Part shown: in pieces, positions 1 through 11,798 of the stretch | Layout: each line of letters starts with the position of its first letter | How positions within the stretch are numbered: the first letter of the stretch is position 1 | Assembly: GCF_028858725.1 (NCBI RefSeq) | Contig: NC_084790.1 | Location: 28,561,031-28,625,030 of the forward strand | Source of the DNA: Colius striatus | Lineage: Eukaryota > Chordata > Aves > Coliiformes > Coliidae | Direction: 5' to 3' | Length of the DNA stretch: 64,000 bases | Made by a program: the position numbers and the translations under genes | The notes under the pieces: generated by a model | Told to the model about the DNA's origin: nothing | The model's input: the letters and a program-made list of their open reading frames with translations, nothing else | Database searches by the model: none

Positions 1-3000
1 AGGTCAATATTTATACTGAACCTTCACTGGAACTGAAAACTCCAGCTTTGTGGATAAAAGAGAGGATGTGGATCAAACGTGATAACTCCCCCGTGTTTGT
101 AGTAGTTTGAAAACAGACAGTGAGAACATGTCTTTTTACAGGAGTCCTCTCTCTCGATAAAGAATTTTATACCCTTGTATCTTGGTTGGTATCCCACATT
201 ACAGCTGCTTGACCCAAGATACCTGTCTTGTAGGGCCAATTTCTTTCCAGTTCAAGGGCATTATCCTTTTATTTTGCTATGAAGTGGAAGTTAGTGCCAT
301 GCCCTCTAATATTTTAATGTGCTTCATGTGTGGGGTCTGGAAGTTTCTGCTGCATGCGAATGTCAGGAGAAGATGGAATTTTTTACAGATGATAGAGGAA
401 ACATATAAGGTGAAGCATGGATCACAGCAGTCTTGCCCAGAACAATAGATATTTCCTAAAATTTAGTAATAAAGGCAAAAAGCTTTTCTAATGTCAAACT
501 CCTGTTCCACATGTGATTATGTATGTATGCGAAGCTTCATCTCTGACAACAGTCACAGAGACTTCAATCAAACCCATGCCTGGGGCTAAGTATATATGTA
601 TTTGTATTACAATTTGAGAAAAAAACTTGTCAGAGCGTTAAAAAGCAAGATTTCTCTTTATCATGACATTATAAACTTTTCGGAGTCACCATTTTTAAAA
701 AGAGAGCAGGTATATACATCTGGAAACTTCCCATGCTTTTTCTGGATGCAATCTTTTGACTCAGAAACAAAGCTGGTATGTTCTGCTTTTTAGCTGCAGT
801 GGGTCTTGAAGTATTGTGTAATTAAAAGTATTGCCCTTTGAAAATAAAGCAGTCTACAACAGATTTTTAAAAAAATATTTTATTTAGTGAAATGTAAGAG
901 AAGAATTCCTTTGCTTTCTGATTATCGTATCTTTTTGTTGTGTCTGAAGCTGTTAATGAGTGCCTAAGGGGACCAGAAACTGTTCACCCTTGAACCTAGT
1001 GACAGAGTTCTGTTCAGCTGGGCTGTCCCATTCTTAGAGTAATAGTTCTGGATGCACAGCTCATAGATTTCGCACCTCATTAGTCCCCAGTTCAGTGGTA
1101 CAGAAAATTTTGTGCTTATGCAGAGGTCAACCTGGGAGCTGAAACTCAGCCCTTAGTTGAAAATTGCCTTAGTGCAGCGAAGGCCTGTCTAGATCCCTGT
1201 AAGTGGGATGTGTGTGGTGCTTGATGATTTTTTTTTCAGTCTCTTTGACTGGAGTTGTGAGGAAAATTGTAACATTCCCGTGGCTTGTTCTGCTGATGTA
1301 GCAGGATGCAGAATTCTTGGACAGTGCATGTTCGTTGTTTTGGTGGATTTAAATACTTTGTTTTGCTTCAAAATAAAAAGGCTTCTTTTTAAGTGTCTCC
1401 TCATATGTATTTATGTAATCTGTATCACCCATCTGGTTTGTTTTGCTGTTAATTCAACTGAATTGATTACTTGTGTTCCAAACGTGCAATCATTTTCCAC
1501 TGGAGCAGGTGAATGATCATCATTCCTACTAAATACCACTTAAATTACGATCCAGATGGACATAGCTTATAATTTGGCTTTTTGGAATGAAAATTGGAGT
1601 TCCATTTTGTCTCCCAAAATCCAATAACAAATTACAAATAGTTCTTATGCAGTAACTTCCTTCCACTTTCTTCAGCCTCTTTCCTCAACTGCTTCTTTAC
1701 TTCTTCCTTAAGATTGCAAAGCTAAGTGCATGAAAGGCTTCCTTTCTGCAGAGAGTTCAATTAGACATTCTGATTTTGACTTTTTACCTGTTGGTGCCAG
1801 TAACAGGACCAGCTGCAGCAGTGGGTTTGAGAGGAATTAGATAAACCAGTAGCTACAAATGGATGACTGTGGCACGTGCAGTCAGCATTGCCTCCATCAC
1901 AGAAATGTGTGCGAAACACTGAAGCCTCTGACCTCTGACATCTCATTAAAATATTTTCTCGTGTCCCTTCTTTTTGTATACAAGATCTGAAGTAAAAAGC
2001 AATTGCATACTATGAGGTTTTTAGATTTTTTTCACCTGAAAGTGGAGGTTATCTATCTAATGCAGACACAAGCAACTAATAATGTTTCTTTGTCTCATTG
2101 GTCCATTAGGTATGCTAAAGTCATGAGGAATGCCACCACTAGATGAACTTTGGATTAAGAGCTGGAGTAGGTGCCAAGACAATGATAGTATTTACTTTTA
2201 TGTTTTCAGTAAGAAGATTTGTACTTTAGGAAAAGGACTGAAGGATATGATACTGTTAACAGAGAAGATAGTTTTCTTCTATAAAAGCCACTGCTCTGTT
2301 TGCAAGGAACCACTTCCCCTGATGGAGTAGACAGTGCACACAGTTTGGCTTTCGCAGGGCAGATTAATATCCTGGAATCTGGATTACAGTGGTTTAAAAG
2401 GCAGTAACCTCCCTTTTGTCACCTGCTTGATATATTTCGTATCTCAGTTGTTCTTGGGTTAGTGGACAAATCAGACCAGGAAACTTTGATGACTGTACAA
2501 GCAATGTTTTTATATAAGCACTTTTTTCTTTTTTTGGTGTATGCTTAAATTGGTGTTTTAAGCTGGTGTTTTTTTGGTTTGTTCTGTAAAGTTTTATTTG
2601 TGAGCTATTTGTAGATTGCTTTGTTTGCTTATTCTCCCTGTATCATTTCGATGAAGAGAGAATTACAATTGTATTTTGTTCTGGGTGCAAATCATAAACT
2701 CAAACGTGGAACAGGATCTCTCGTTATTCTATCTTACCCTCTTAGGGCAAGACTGATAACGTTCACCTTTCACAACAGTGTGTATACTGAAAGTCTTCAT
2801 TATTCTTTTGGCTGAATGCTGCACATGAAAAGCTTCTTGGGAATGTCCTCTCTGGACAAACATTGATGTGACCAGACCTGTTGCTGTTAGCCTGAGTTTA
2901 TTCAGCAGTGGAATTGCTTAGGGTTTGTTGTTGTTTGGTAGCTGGGGACTTGATTTGTCCCTGCCTTGCACACTGGGTTGCTGTATAAACTAGCAAGTGC

Positions 3001-3107
3001 TGCCATGCTGATTTAAAAGCTGGGTGGAGAATTAGGAGTGGATATTAAAAGTACAGTACTGTAAGCAATCACAGGCAGTCACAGTCTCTGCCCTGACTAA
3101 CTTACAT

Positions 3108-3121
3108 GTTGCCATGGAGAC
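3108..3121. promoter_or_regulatory. RFX X-box-like motif
   Basis: The sequence GTTGCCATGGAGAC matches the palindromic RFX binding site (GTTGCCATGGNAAC type) except near its 3' end. RFX factors bind such sites in promoters and enhancers, often of cilia genes. A second pair of RFX-like half sites lies about 30 bp downstream (3147-3175). The motif match is seen directly; function is inference. Confidence 0.35.
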
Positions 3122-3146
3122 CTATCATTACCCCGCTTCATCAACC

Positions 3147-3175
3147 TCTAGCAACCTCTAGTCATGGTTGCTAGA
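3147..3175. repeat. 10-bp perfect inverted repeat with RFX-like half sites
   Basis: TCTAGCAACC (3147-3156) and GGTTGCTAGA (3166-3175) are perfect reverse complements around a 9-nt spacer. Each arm contains TAGCAAC/GTTGCTA, which resembles an RFX half site. The left arm also overlaps a short direct repeat of CAACCTCTAG. It could be a regulatory site or a chance palindrome. Confidence 0.4.
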
Positions 3176-4689
3176 ACTGGTGCATTCAAAGTCACAGATC
3201 TTTTCCCAGAAAGTTGTGAGATTTTGTTTGAATGTTATACTTTAGAAAATGAGTCTTGGGGTAGTTTTATCTAATTACTTATTTATTTACTTGGAGTGTT
3301 ACACTTTATTTTAAATCTCAGGTTTTGTAAAAGGATGAATGTGAACAGTTTTGTGCATGTGGTGTGAGATGTACAAACCCTTGAGGCTACAGGTTTGGAA
3401 ACTGGTTTGGAAAGTAAACATTACAACCGAGTAGGCTATGCTAGTGTTGCCATATGGAAGCCCATCCATTTTTATAGGCTCTTAGTAACACACAGTGCAA
3501 AGCATGAACTCTTACTGCTAGTTTTTCTTTTGATCACACTACCTTCTGCTCTCATTAATAGATTTAAATACAAACACTACTTCCAGATAATGTCAGTGAA
3601 ATGGCTTTAGTTGATAAGAAACAGGCATGACCAGCTAATTAGGTTGTCAGGCTCCTGAGATTTTGGACATTTGAGTTTTTAAAATTGTAGTAGTCTGTTA
3701 AAATTGAGTGCGCAAATGAGCATCAAGATGCCCATAAAAGGGAATCAAAATGTGTATGTCCACCTTACGGGATAAGTTCAGTGCTGTGAATGCTGGTGGC
3801 AGTAGCTTACCTGACTAAAGGTAAACAACCAGGAAAGTCTGCTACAAGTGAGGTGGTTAAGATTTCTGTCTATGTAAGGTAATTTGAGAGAGTTAGTACC
3901 TTGGCCTGCGATAAACAGTGGTACGGATAAATTACTGCAATGCATTTAGCGTTGGTATAGTTTCCTAAAGTCTGTTCCTTTATATTAGAGATACTGTATC
4001 ATACAGAAGTTTTACGTTGGTCAAATGATAGTATAGTGAGTAAAAGGAACACAGGGTTGAATGTACTTAAAGACAATTATTGCAGTTTCTGTAAATGTGA
4101 AAAGAAAGCTCCTAATTAAGCTAGTTACTTGTACAAAAGAATTGTACAGCTAAAACTCTTTAAAAAAAAAAAGAAAAAAGCAAAGCAAAGGTCTTTGTTG
4201 TGGGCAGTGGTGGAGTCAAACACAGCTAATACGAGGTGTGCGGTCTTGTCAGCAGAAATCTATATTTCCGTGTAGATTCTGCCTGTGTGTGATATTCACT
4301 GGCTTGTCTTTTCTTTCCTTTTCCCTCAACTAAGTATGTGTTAAAATATTAAGAGTGTTAAGAGATTAAGAGATTAATTTAAGAAATTACATGTTATTTT
4401 TAGCTAACCACAAAGGCTAAAGTTTGTACTGTTATATTAACAATACTATGATGCTGTTGCTACGCATAAAGAACATTGTATTTCCTTGTTAGCAGTCTTA
4501 CAGGCTTTGGTCAATCTAATTTATGTTCAATGGACACACTCAGAATCCTGTCCAGAGCTGATGTACGTAATCAGTGATGTTGCTTTATTGTTTTACTTAG
4601 ATATCTGTTCTTGGACATGGTATAAGTTTTGTTAGTAATGGTTGAAATTGCCAGTTAGAAGGAAAGAGGATATGTGAACTGAAGGAAAA

Positions 4690-6556
4690 TTACAGACTAA
4701 TATTAATTGCTATTTTCTCCAAGCCCAAGATCATTTTATCCCCACAAGGAGAAAATCAGGACAAGAAGGTAAGAGACCTGTGTGGATGAACAAGGAGCTA
4801 CTGGAGCAACTCAAGAAGAAAACTGTCTATGGAAGGGAGAAAAAGAGCCTGATTACTTGGGAAGAGTACAGGAACATTCCCAGAGCATGTAGGGGATGAA
4901 ACTAGGAAGGCTAAAGCCCTTTTGGAGTTAAACCTGGAAAGGGAAGTAACGGAAAATAAGAAGGCTGTCTTCAGGTATATATACAGCAAAAGGAAGATTA
5001 GGGAGAATTTGTGCCTACTACTGAATGAGGTGGGATGCAGGTGATGCAGGATGCAGGGTAGGTGAAACTACTGGATACCTTTTTTGTCTCAGTCTTTACA
5101 GCCAAGGCCAGCCCTCGGGAAGCCCAGGCCCTGGGGGATAGGGAGATAGACTGCAGAATGGAAGACCTTCCTTGGTGGACAAGGATTGGATTAGAGACCT
5201 GTTAGTCAAGCTGCACATTGAGTGCTGAGGGAGCTAGCTGATGTAATTCCTAAGCCACTCTCCATCATTTTTGAATGATTTTAGAAGACAGGTCAGATGC
5301 CTAAGGACTGGAGAAAGGCAAATGTCACTTCAGCCTTCAAAAAGGCCAAGAAGGATGACTTGGGAAACTACAGACTGGTCAGCCTCACCTCCATCCCTGG
5401 AAAGGTGTTGGAACAACACATCCTAGATATCATCTTAAAACACATGAAGGAAAAGATAGTTATCAAGGGGACTCTACACAGATTGACCAAAGGGAAATAC
5501 TTCTTGACCAACCTGATAGCCTTCTACAAGGGCACAACTGACTGGCTAGATGAGGGGAGAGCAGCGGATGGCATCTACATTGACTTCAGCAAGGCTTTTG
5601 ACACTGTCTCCCATAACATCCTCATCAGAAAGCTCAAGCAGTGTGGCTGGGATGAGTGTATGGTGAGGTGAATTGAGAGCTGACTGAGTGACAGAGCCCA
5701 GAGGGTGGTGATCAAAGGCACAGAATCGAGTTGGAGGCCTGTGGCCACAGGAGTGGGTTCTGGGCCCAGTCTTGTTCAACGTCTTCATCAATGACCTGGA
5801 TGAGGGGACAGAGTGAACCCTCAGCAAGTTGGCTGATGACACCAAACTGGGAGGACTGGCTGATTCCCCAGAAGGCTGTGCTGCCATTCAGCAGGATCTT
5901 GACTGGCTTGAGAGTTGGGCAGAGAGGAACCTCTGGAAACTAACCATGAGCCAGCAGTGTGTCCTCGTGGCCAAGAAGGCCAATCGCATCCTGGGATGCA
6001 TCAAGATGAGTGTGGGCAGCAGGTTGAGGGAGGTTCTTCTTCGCCTCTACTCTGCCCTGATGAGGCCTCGTCTAGAGTCCTGTGTCCAGTTCTGGGCTCC
6101 CTACCTCAAGAGAGACAGAGAACTTCTGGAGAGAGTGCAGCACAGGGCCACCGAGATGGTCAGGGGACTGGAGCATCTTCCTTACGATGAAAGACTGTGG
6201 GAACTGGGGCTGTTTAGCCTGCAGAAGACTGAGGGGCATACTTCATTCACACTAGTATTTGAATGATGCATGTCAAGAGGATAAGATGGCATTCCTTTCT
6301 ATTGTATCCAGTGATAGGACAAGGGGTATGGAAAGAAGCTGGAACACAGAAAGTTCTATTTAAACATAAGGAAAAACTCTTTCCTGTAAAGCTGATGGAG
6401 CTCTGGCACAGGCTGCCCAGGGAGAGTATGGAGTCTCCTTCTCTGGAGGTTTCCAAAACCCACCTGGACACATTCCTGTGTGACTTGATCTAGGTGGACC
6501 TGCTAGGTGGATGAGCTTTTAGAGGTATTTCCAGCGTCTACTATTCTGTGATTGTG
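4690..6556 (+). mobile_element. CR1 LINE, 3' portion, decayed
   Basis: A long CR1 non-LTR retrotransposon fragment in + orientation. It starts in the region encoding the stretch before the reverse transcriptase (a VWMNKELLE-like frame near 4783), runs through the RT domain and ends with a CR1 3' UTR and a tail resembling CTATTCTGTGATTGTG. The frame is interrupted by stops and frameshifts, so the copy is inactive. CR1 is the dominant LINE of birds and reptiles, which supports an avian source. The left boundary is approximate. Confidence 0.9.
5297..6266 (+). pseudogene. CR1 reverse transcriptase remnant
   Basis: Two open pieces in different frames preserve RT signatures. The first (5297-5671) has the fingers/palm segment with YIDFSKAFDTVSHN at its residues 94-107. 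The second (5829-6266) begins [10 protein letters not shown], carrying the catalytic Ala-Asp-Asp motif, and continues with the RT thumb-like segment. A stop and frameshift between 5671 and 5829 separate the two catalytic motifs, so no working enzyme can be made. It is the coding relic of the CR1 element at 4690-6556 and not a host gene. Confidence 0.85.
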
Positions 6557-7614
6557 TGGATAGCAGCAAAGCATAGAAAGTGAAAACATAGCAGCAATAA
6601 GGGTAAAACTTTCTTGATGATTAATATATTACTACGTTCCAAGCTGAACAGAACAGGGTTTTTTTTGTTCATATTATTGAGCTGTATACATATTTAGAGC
6701 ATAATCTTATCATGCCACTTTGACATTAATCCAAGTAGGCAGATTCCAGTAGCCCTTCCTACTGCTAAATCACAAATATGTGTTGTTTCTTTGAAGCCTG
6801 TTATATGGGGGCTAAAAAGAGGGGAGAGTGTATGTTTGTTCTGCATCTTCTGATTCTATTTCATGGCTCATGTAGAGTTTTAAGTGCCAACAGTGCAAAA
6901 AGTGCAGGATCAAAGTGGAGGAAGTATTGGGCACAAAATTGGAAACTAAGTAGATTATTTTCAAATATTGGCCAAACCTTTTTGACTCACTGAAACCTAT
7001 GTTTAACTGTCCCTGTCAGAATTTTAGTTTGTTGTCTCTCTCTATTTACATTATTAGTTTTCTAAGCTGTTGCTATTTCTAAGCAGTTACTATTTTCCTA
7101 GTCATAACTTCACGATGTATTAATGTTATGTTGCACTGTGTTGCATCATTTTGAAGTGGTTTCTCAGAACAAACATACTCATCTTGATTTATCACCTAAT
7201 CTAAACTAACTATTGTTTTAGAGGCCATAGTTATTACATTGGAGAGTCTCAGGCTTGTTCATAGCCTGTGTTTTCCTCACACATATCTTCTCATTGGTGA
7301 CTGAGCAGGGAATTCCTTTCTGGTGGCAGTGGCATAGTACTCCTTTGAGAATGACAGCTTCAAACTCTGCTGTCTCGTGTGGAGGAGTAACAAGTGCCTG
7401 TAATGTTAAACTTTCTTAGGATGTGGTATAACTAGAAACAAGGATGAGACAGGGAAATGGGATTCTAATACACCCTTAGCAAGTAGAATGAGTGCCAGAT
7501 GTCTTGTGTCTAATTTCTTCTCTCCTGCAGCACTGTGTTCAGTCGGTGATTATGCTGAATAGGTGTGCAAGCATATATACCAAAGGAATGTTCTGTTTGT
7601 GTTTTTTTTCCCAG
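6557..7614. other. Noncoding, upstream of first supported exon
   Basis: AT-rich sequence without splice-supported frames. A polypyrimidine tract (TTTTTTTTCCCAG) ends at 7614 and forms the acceptor of the first exon, so at least its right part is intronic. Confidence 0.6.
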
Positions 7615-7696
7615 GATCTAAGAACATGAGCCAGATTACAACAAACAGAGAAAATGAAGGAACTACCAAAATTATTGCACCTTCCCCTGTGAAAAG
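7615..7696 (+). CDS. Exon A, possible initiating exon of the SR-rich gene
   Basis: The acceptor is TTTTTTTTCCCAG and the donor AG|GTATGT. The frame reads SKN then MSQITTNRENEGTTKIIAP and ends in phase 2. ATG at 7626 has A at -3, which is acceptable Kozak context, and may be the start. However, the frame is also open upstream to the acceptor, so an earlier coding exon ending in phase 1 is possible. The peptide is polar and probably disordered, with a PSPVK motif that could be a proline-directed kinase site. The acceptor shows that at least one exon, 5' UTR or coding, lies further upstream. Confidence 0.75.
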
Positions 7697-10600
7697 GTAT
7701 GTAGATGTTGCCTTCCAGCTTTTAAGAGATTGTGCATTGCCTTGGATAGAGGAACATATTTAATAATGAATAGTAACAGTTTATCCTGCCCTTAAGTTTA
7801 GGGCCACTTCATCTTCTGCTAATCAAGACCAGAGAGTCTTGCCTAGAAATTCCTCTTAACAAACCCTCATCTTTTGATGACCCTGGAACCAGAATTCCAG
7901 GTAACACAGAGTTTGGAAAACCACAAACTGGGACAAGTTAATTGGAAGGCAAACTGTCTTAGTTTTAAATTTTAAAAAAACAAATAATGGCCAAAGGGGC
8001 AGTGGTCAGGATAGTCCCGTGAGTCCAATGTGTCTTTCTGCTGGGAGCTGTGGGCAGGCTGTCGGGGCCCTCAAAGCACGGGTCTTCTGCCTCAGCACGG
8101 GGCAAGCTCTGTTTGCAGTGTGTGGGCAGGGAAGACCTAGGAATCACCTGTCTTCCAGCAAGTCTATTAATCTTGCAGTCCATTACCTGTTAACACTGTT
8201 AAATTGAGAACAAAACTCTCTGTGTTGGATCCTTAGGAGCAGTGAATTGTGAGGGCTCCTCCTGCATGGTCTACTGTGTTTATTATCAGTGCTGAAGTGT
8301 GCATCTCTGGTTATTGGGTGCATTTAAGAGAAAGAGATGAGGCCCAGAAAGATATCGCTATCCTTAATTTTAGGTAGAATTCAGGTGCCTGAATCAAGAA
8401 AGAGTGATCAGTCAAAACAATGAGTTGAAACCTCATCACCTAACTTTTTTGCTTAGTTGCCTGAGCATGTCTCTGCATGCCCATTTAACCCCTAGCATTT
8501 CTCTTTTTTTGAGCTTGGTTAAGTATGGCCTTATCTCCCCATTGAAGCTGTGGGCTTCACATACTAGATGTCTGGACTGATCTGTGAGGAAAGGTCTAAA
8601 AGATTTACTGCGAATACTTGATGGGTAGTGTGTCCTATTGCCTAATCTTTGGAACAGTTGCCCCAAAATAGAGCTGAGTTTGTTTCCTCAATTTGAGGGA
8701 AATTGAATCCAGTATTCTAGCTCTTAAAAAATAATACAGATCAAGTGTTGAAGGAAGGTTTGTGATTTTGCCGCTTGATCGTGTTGAAGCTACGCCAGTG
8801 AGCAGAAAACAATACAAAGGCATATAAATATCTGCAGATAGTGGAGCCGGGTGCTTTTCTGTGGTGCCCCGTGACAGGACCAGAGGAAGTGGACACAAAC
8901 ACGCATAGGAAGTTCCCGCTCAACATCGGGGAACACTTTTTCAGTCTGAGAGTGACAGAGCACTGGCACAGATTGCCCAGAGATGTTATGGAATCTCCCT
9001 ACTTGGAGGTGATTAAACAGTCATCTGAAAATGGCCCGAGGCAACTGGCTCTAGGTGGCTCTGCTTGAGCAGAGGGGTTGGACCAGATGACATCCTGCCA
9101 ATCCCAGCCATTTTGTTCTGTGATGTATTAGGAGAGAGAAGCGTATAAAGCAAGTAGTGCAGAGGTGACCTTATTGAGAAAGGGATAGGAACTAAATGCT
9201 ACAGCTTGTACTTCAAATGCTGTGTATAAGTTATTAGCATTGAGTTCTTAAAAAGAAACGGATATGCAGACTGTAGATCAAGAACCAAAATAAGGGGCTC
9301 TCAACATGGCAGTGTCAAGGTTTCTGACTTCAGTTTCCTGCCTTGACAGTTTACAAACAATTCACAGGCAGATTCTCACTGAGTCACAGTTTTAAATAGT
9401 GTTAGTCACTTCCAGCAAAACAGTGTTGGAAGTTGTTTTTCTTGCGTGCTGTTTAGAAATTGATTTGTTTTTCTGTGTCTCTGTCTGCACATGTAAAACA
9501 CCTTTCAAATCTGCCAGGCTTAGTATGTGTGACATACTTTGTGAAGCTTTCAGTTTGGTAGTTTACTCCAACCTATGTAATTCTCACATTAGTCATACTT
9601 GCAAAGTATCTTTCAGCAGCTCTTACAAGCTGAGATTTGTAATTTTAAGATCTCATTCACTCTTGAGATACATAGTTGGCCACTTTTGTCCACTTCTGAG
9701 TAAGTAATATAAATTCAATGTAAACTACAAAAACCCCCAACAGGAATAAAATGTGAAATAACTTTTTCAAATATTTTGAATGAACTCAGACCCCTTTACA
9801 ACTGCATTCCTGGAGATACTAGTATCTGAAGAGCTGCCATGCTCTAGCTCTCTAGCTGTAAAGTGTGTGTCTGCTCTGAATGAGTAATGACCTAGGAATC
9901 TAATGCAGTGAATTCACCTCTTAAAGATCTGAAAACACTATTCAAATTTATTTAAGCTCAATGTTCAGTCTTCATTGTATTGTTAAGTAGTTCATACTGT
10001 GCAAAAGTCATTGCATTTTGCAGTACAGGACTGAAAGATACTTGCCTAGTAGTCTGTAGAAAGCACATATTTAAAAGTCTGGGAATAGATTGTATGCACA
10101 TGAGAGTCAATAACTAATGGGTACAGTTTTGATAAAATTATTTACCTGATAAAGTGTAGTTCAGTTTCCTTTCCTGCTATCTTACTGTAGCTTTGCATTT
10201 TGTTCATTATGTGGAAATTAAACTCAGAGACCTGTAGTAACCAAAGGCTGAGGTTAAAAGTGGATTAGTGAGTTAAGTAGCCACAATTTCTTCATAAAGC
10301 TGAATCTGTCACCTCCTACACTGGGCTGAGAACTGTGGTTTATATCCTTCTCTCAGTAAGCATCTGTCTTTCTTAGAAGCTTAAGTTGCACTTTGGAAAG
10401 AGATGTCATATTAATGCTTTTAATGGATTGCTGTCAGTAATGTTTCTTAAAGAGCTTAGTGGAAATCAATGTGGCTCTCTAGTTCTGTTCCATGTGAACT
10501 GTGTGATCATGTAGAAAGTGAGCTCTACAGATGATGCAGGAGAAGTATGAGTAGTCATTGGCCAGATGGGTGCAAAAGCACGCTTCAGCTGGAAGCCACC

Positions 10601-11714
10601 TTCCAGAATATGGAGTAGCACTGTGTGGCTATCTAGGAGCATTAGTGGGTTGGAAGTTGTAAAACCTGACACTGTGAGAATGGTAAGAATAAAAGAACTG
10701 GAACGTCCTACTGGGTTTTTTTTCCCCCAGTCTCCTGTATGTACAAGGAGAGACTGGTTATAAACACTGATATATCTCTTAAACCATGTGACTGTCTTGA
10801 CTGTCCTGATACTTGACCTTTCAGCAGTCTTGCCTTTGTTGTTCCCATCGTAAAGAATGTATTGTAGACCTGGAAAAACAGCAGAGAAATATGATAAGGA
10901 TAATCAGAGGTATGTGGTGATGCTTCAACTTGGACAGATTAAATAATCTGTGTTTCTTTTACTTGGAAGAGATGTGAAAGTTGTTAAAAATGTATTTAAA
11001 AAAAAATAGGGTGGAGTTTGTTAGTAGGGAACCATAATTCATAGGGCTTTTTTTCCTTTCTGTAAGCACAGAACTAGTGAGAAACACCAGATGGAAGTTT
11101 TGACTAAGTGGAAATTTTGAAATAAAATGAAGTAATTGCTTGTACCATCATTAAATACTGCCATGCAATGCTACCAGGCACGATTTATGACAAAAAATCA
11201 AAAATGTTCAAGAGGTGTTTAAATAAATCCATGGAAGAAATCAAGAGCTATGTAGAATAAAAAGAAGATAAAGGCCCTGATTCAATAATCTGTTAACTCC
11301 ATATTGTGGAAAGTACATGAGAGCATATTGTCCATATGTGAAAATTAAATGTTTAACTCATAGTAGTTGCCCTGTTGTTTGACTTTTTGCCTAAGTGTCT
11401 GTTCTCACTTATTCTGAGACAAGATTGACTTTTTTTCTTACTCAGTACTGCTATAATTATGAGCTTATATACAGCTGATTTTCAGTTTGTGGTGTTGTGG
11501 GTTTTTTTTCCTTACAATCTCTCTTTATAGGAGAGATTCTTCAACATAATAGCTATTCGCATTTTTTCACATAGCAGGCAAGTAGCTGTATGTCAAGGTG
11601 GTTCTGTATAGTGACTATATACCTTTAAGATTAGTTTTTAAGAGGTCATGGGGAGACAACATGAGATCTCTATGTTATGGGATTAAAAATATGAATAAAT
11701 GTACTTTTATTTAG
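7697..11714 (+). other. Intron A-B (4018 bp)
   Basis: Runs from a GTATGT donor to a TTTATTTAG acceptor. It contains a CR1 3' tail near 8820-9125; the rest is AT-rich with no other feature I can support. Confidence 0.7.
8825..9125 (+). mobile_element. CR1 3'-end fragment
   Basis: Carries the CR1 C-terminal/3' UTR signature (GTGACAGAGCACTGGCACAG, TTGCCCAGAGATG, GTTGGACCAGATGACATCC) in + orientation and ends near TTTTGTTCTGTGATG. It is diverged from the other CR1 tails in the window, which suggests an older or different subfamily. Boundaries are approximate. Confidence 0.85.
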
Positions 11715-11798
11715 CTTTAAAAAGATGAAAAATGAAAACAGTCCAGAAACACAAAGAAGTAAAACAAGTGCACCATGGGAGGAAAATGACCCTCAGAG
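11715..11798 (+). CDS. Exon B of the SR-rich gene
   Basis: 84 nt, phase 2-2, acceptor TTTATTTAG, donor AG|GTAAGA. It encodes 27 full codons beginning FKKMKNENSPETQRSK and ending SAPWEENDPQ, plus a Ser formed across the junction with exon A (AG|C). It is charged and disorder-like, with an SP and an AP site. The single Trp in a WEEND context is the only aromatic residue apart from the first Phe. Its length is divisible by three, so skipping keeps the frame. Confidence 0.85.

Larger units (their letters stand above)
1..4689. other. Noncoding flank or intron, no exon seen
   Basis: AT-rich DNA with only short open frames lacking splice-site support. If the first exon found at 7615 is not the initiating exon, this stretch would be intron of the same gene. 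Apart from the RFX-like motifs and inverted repeat near 3.1 kb, I see nothing here that I can annotate. Confidence 0.6.
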
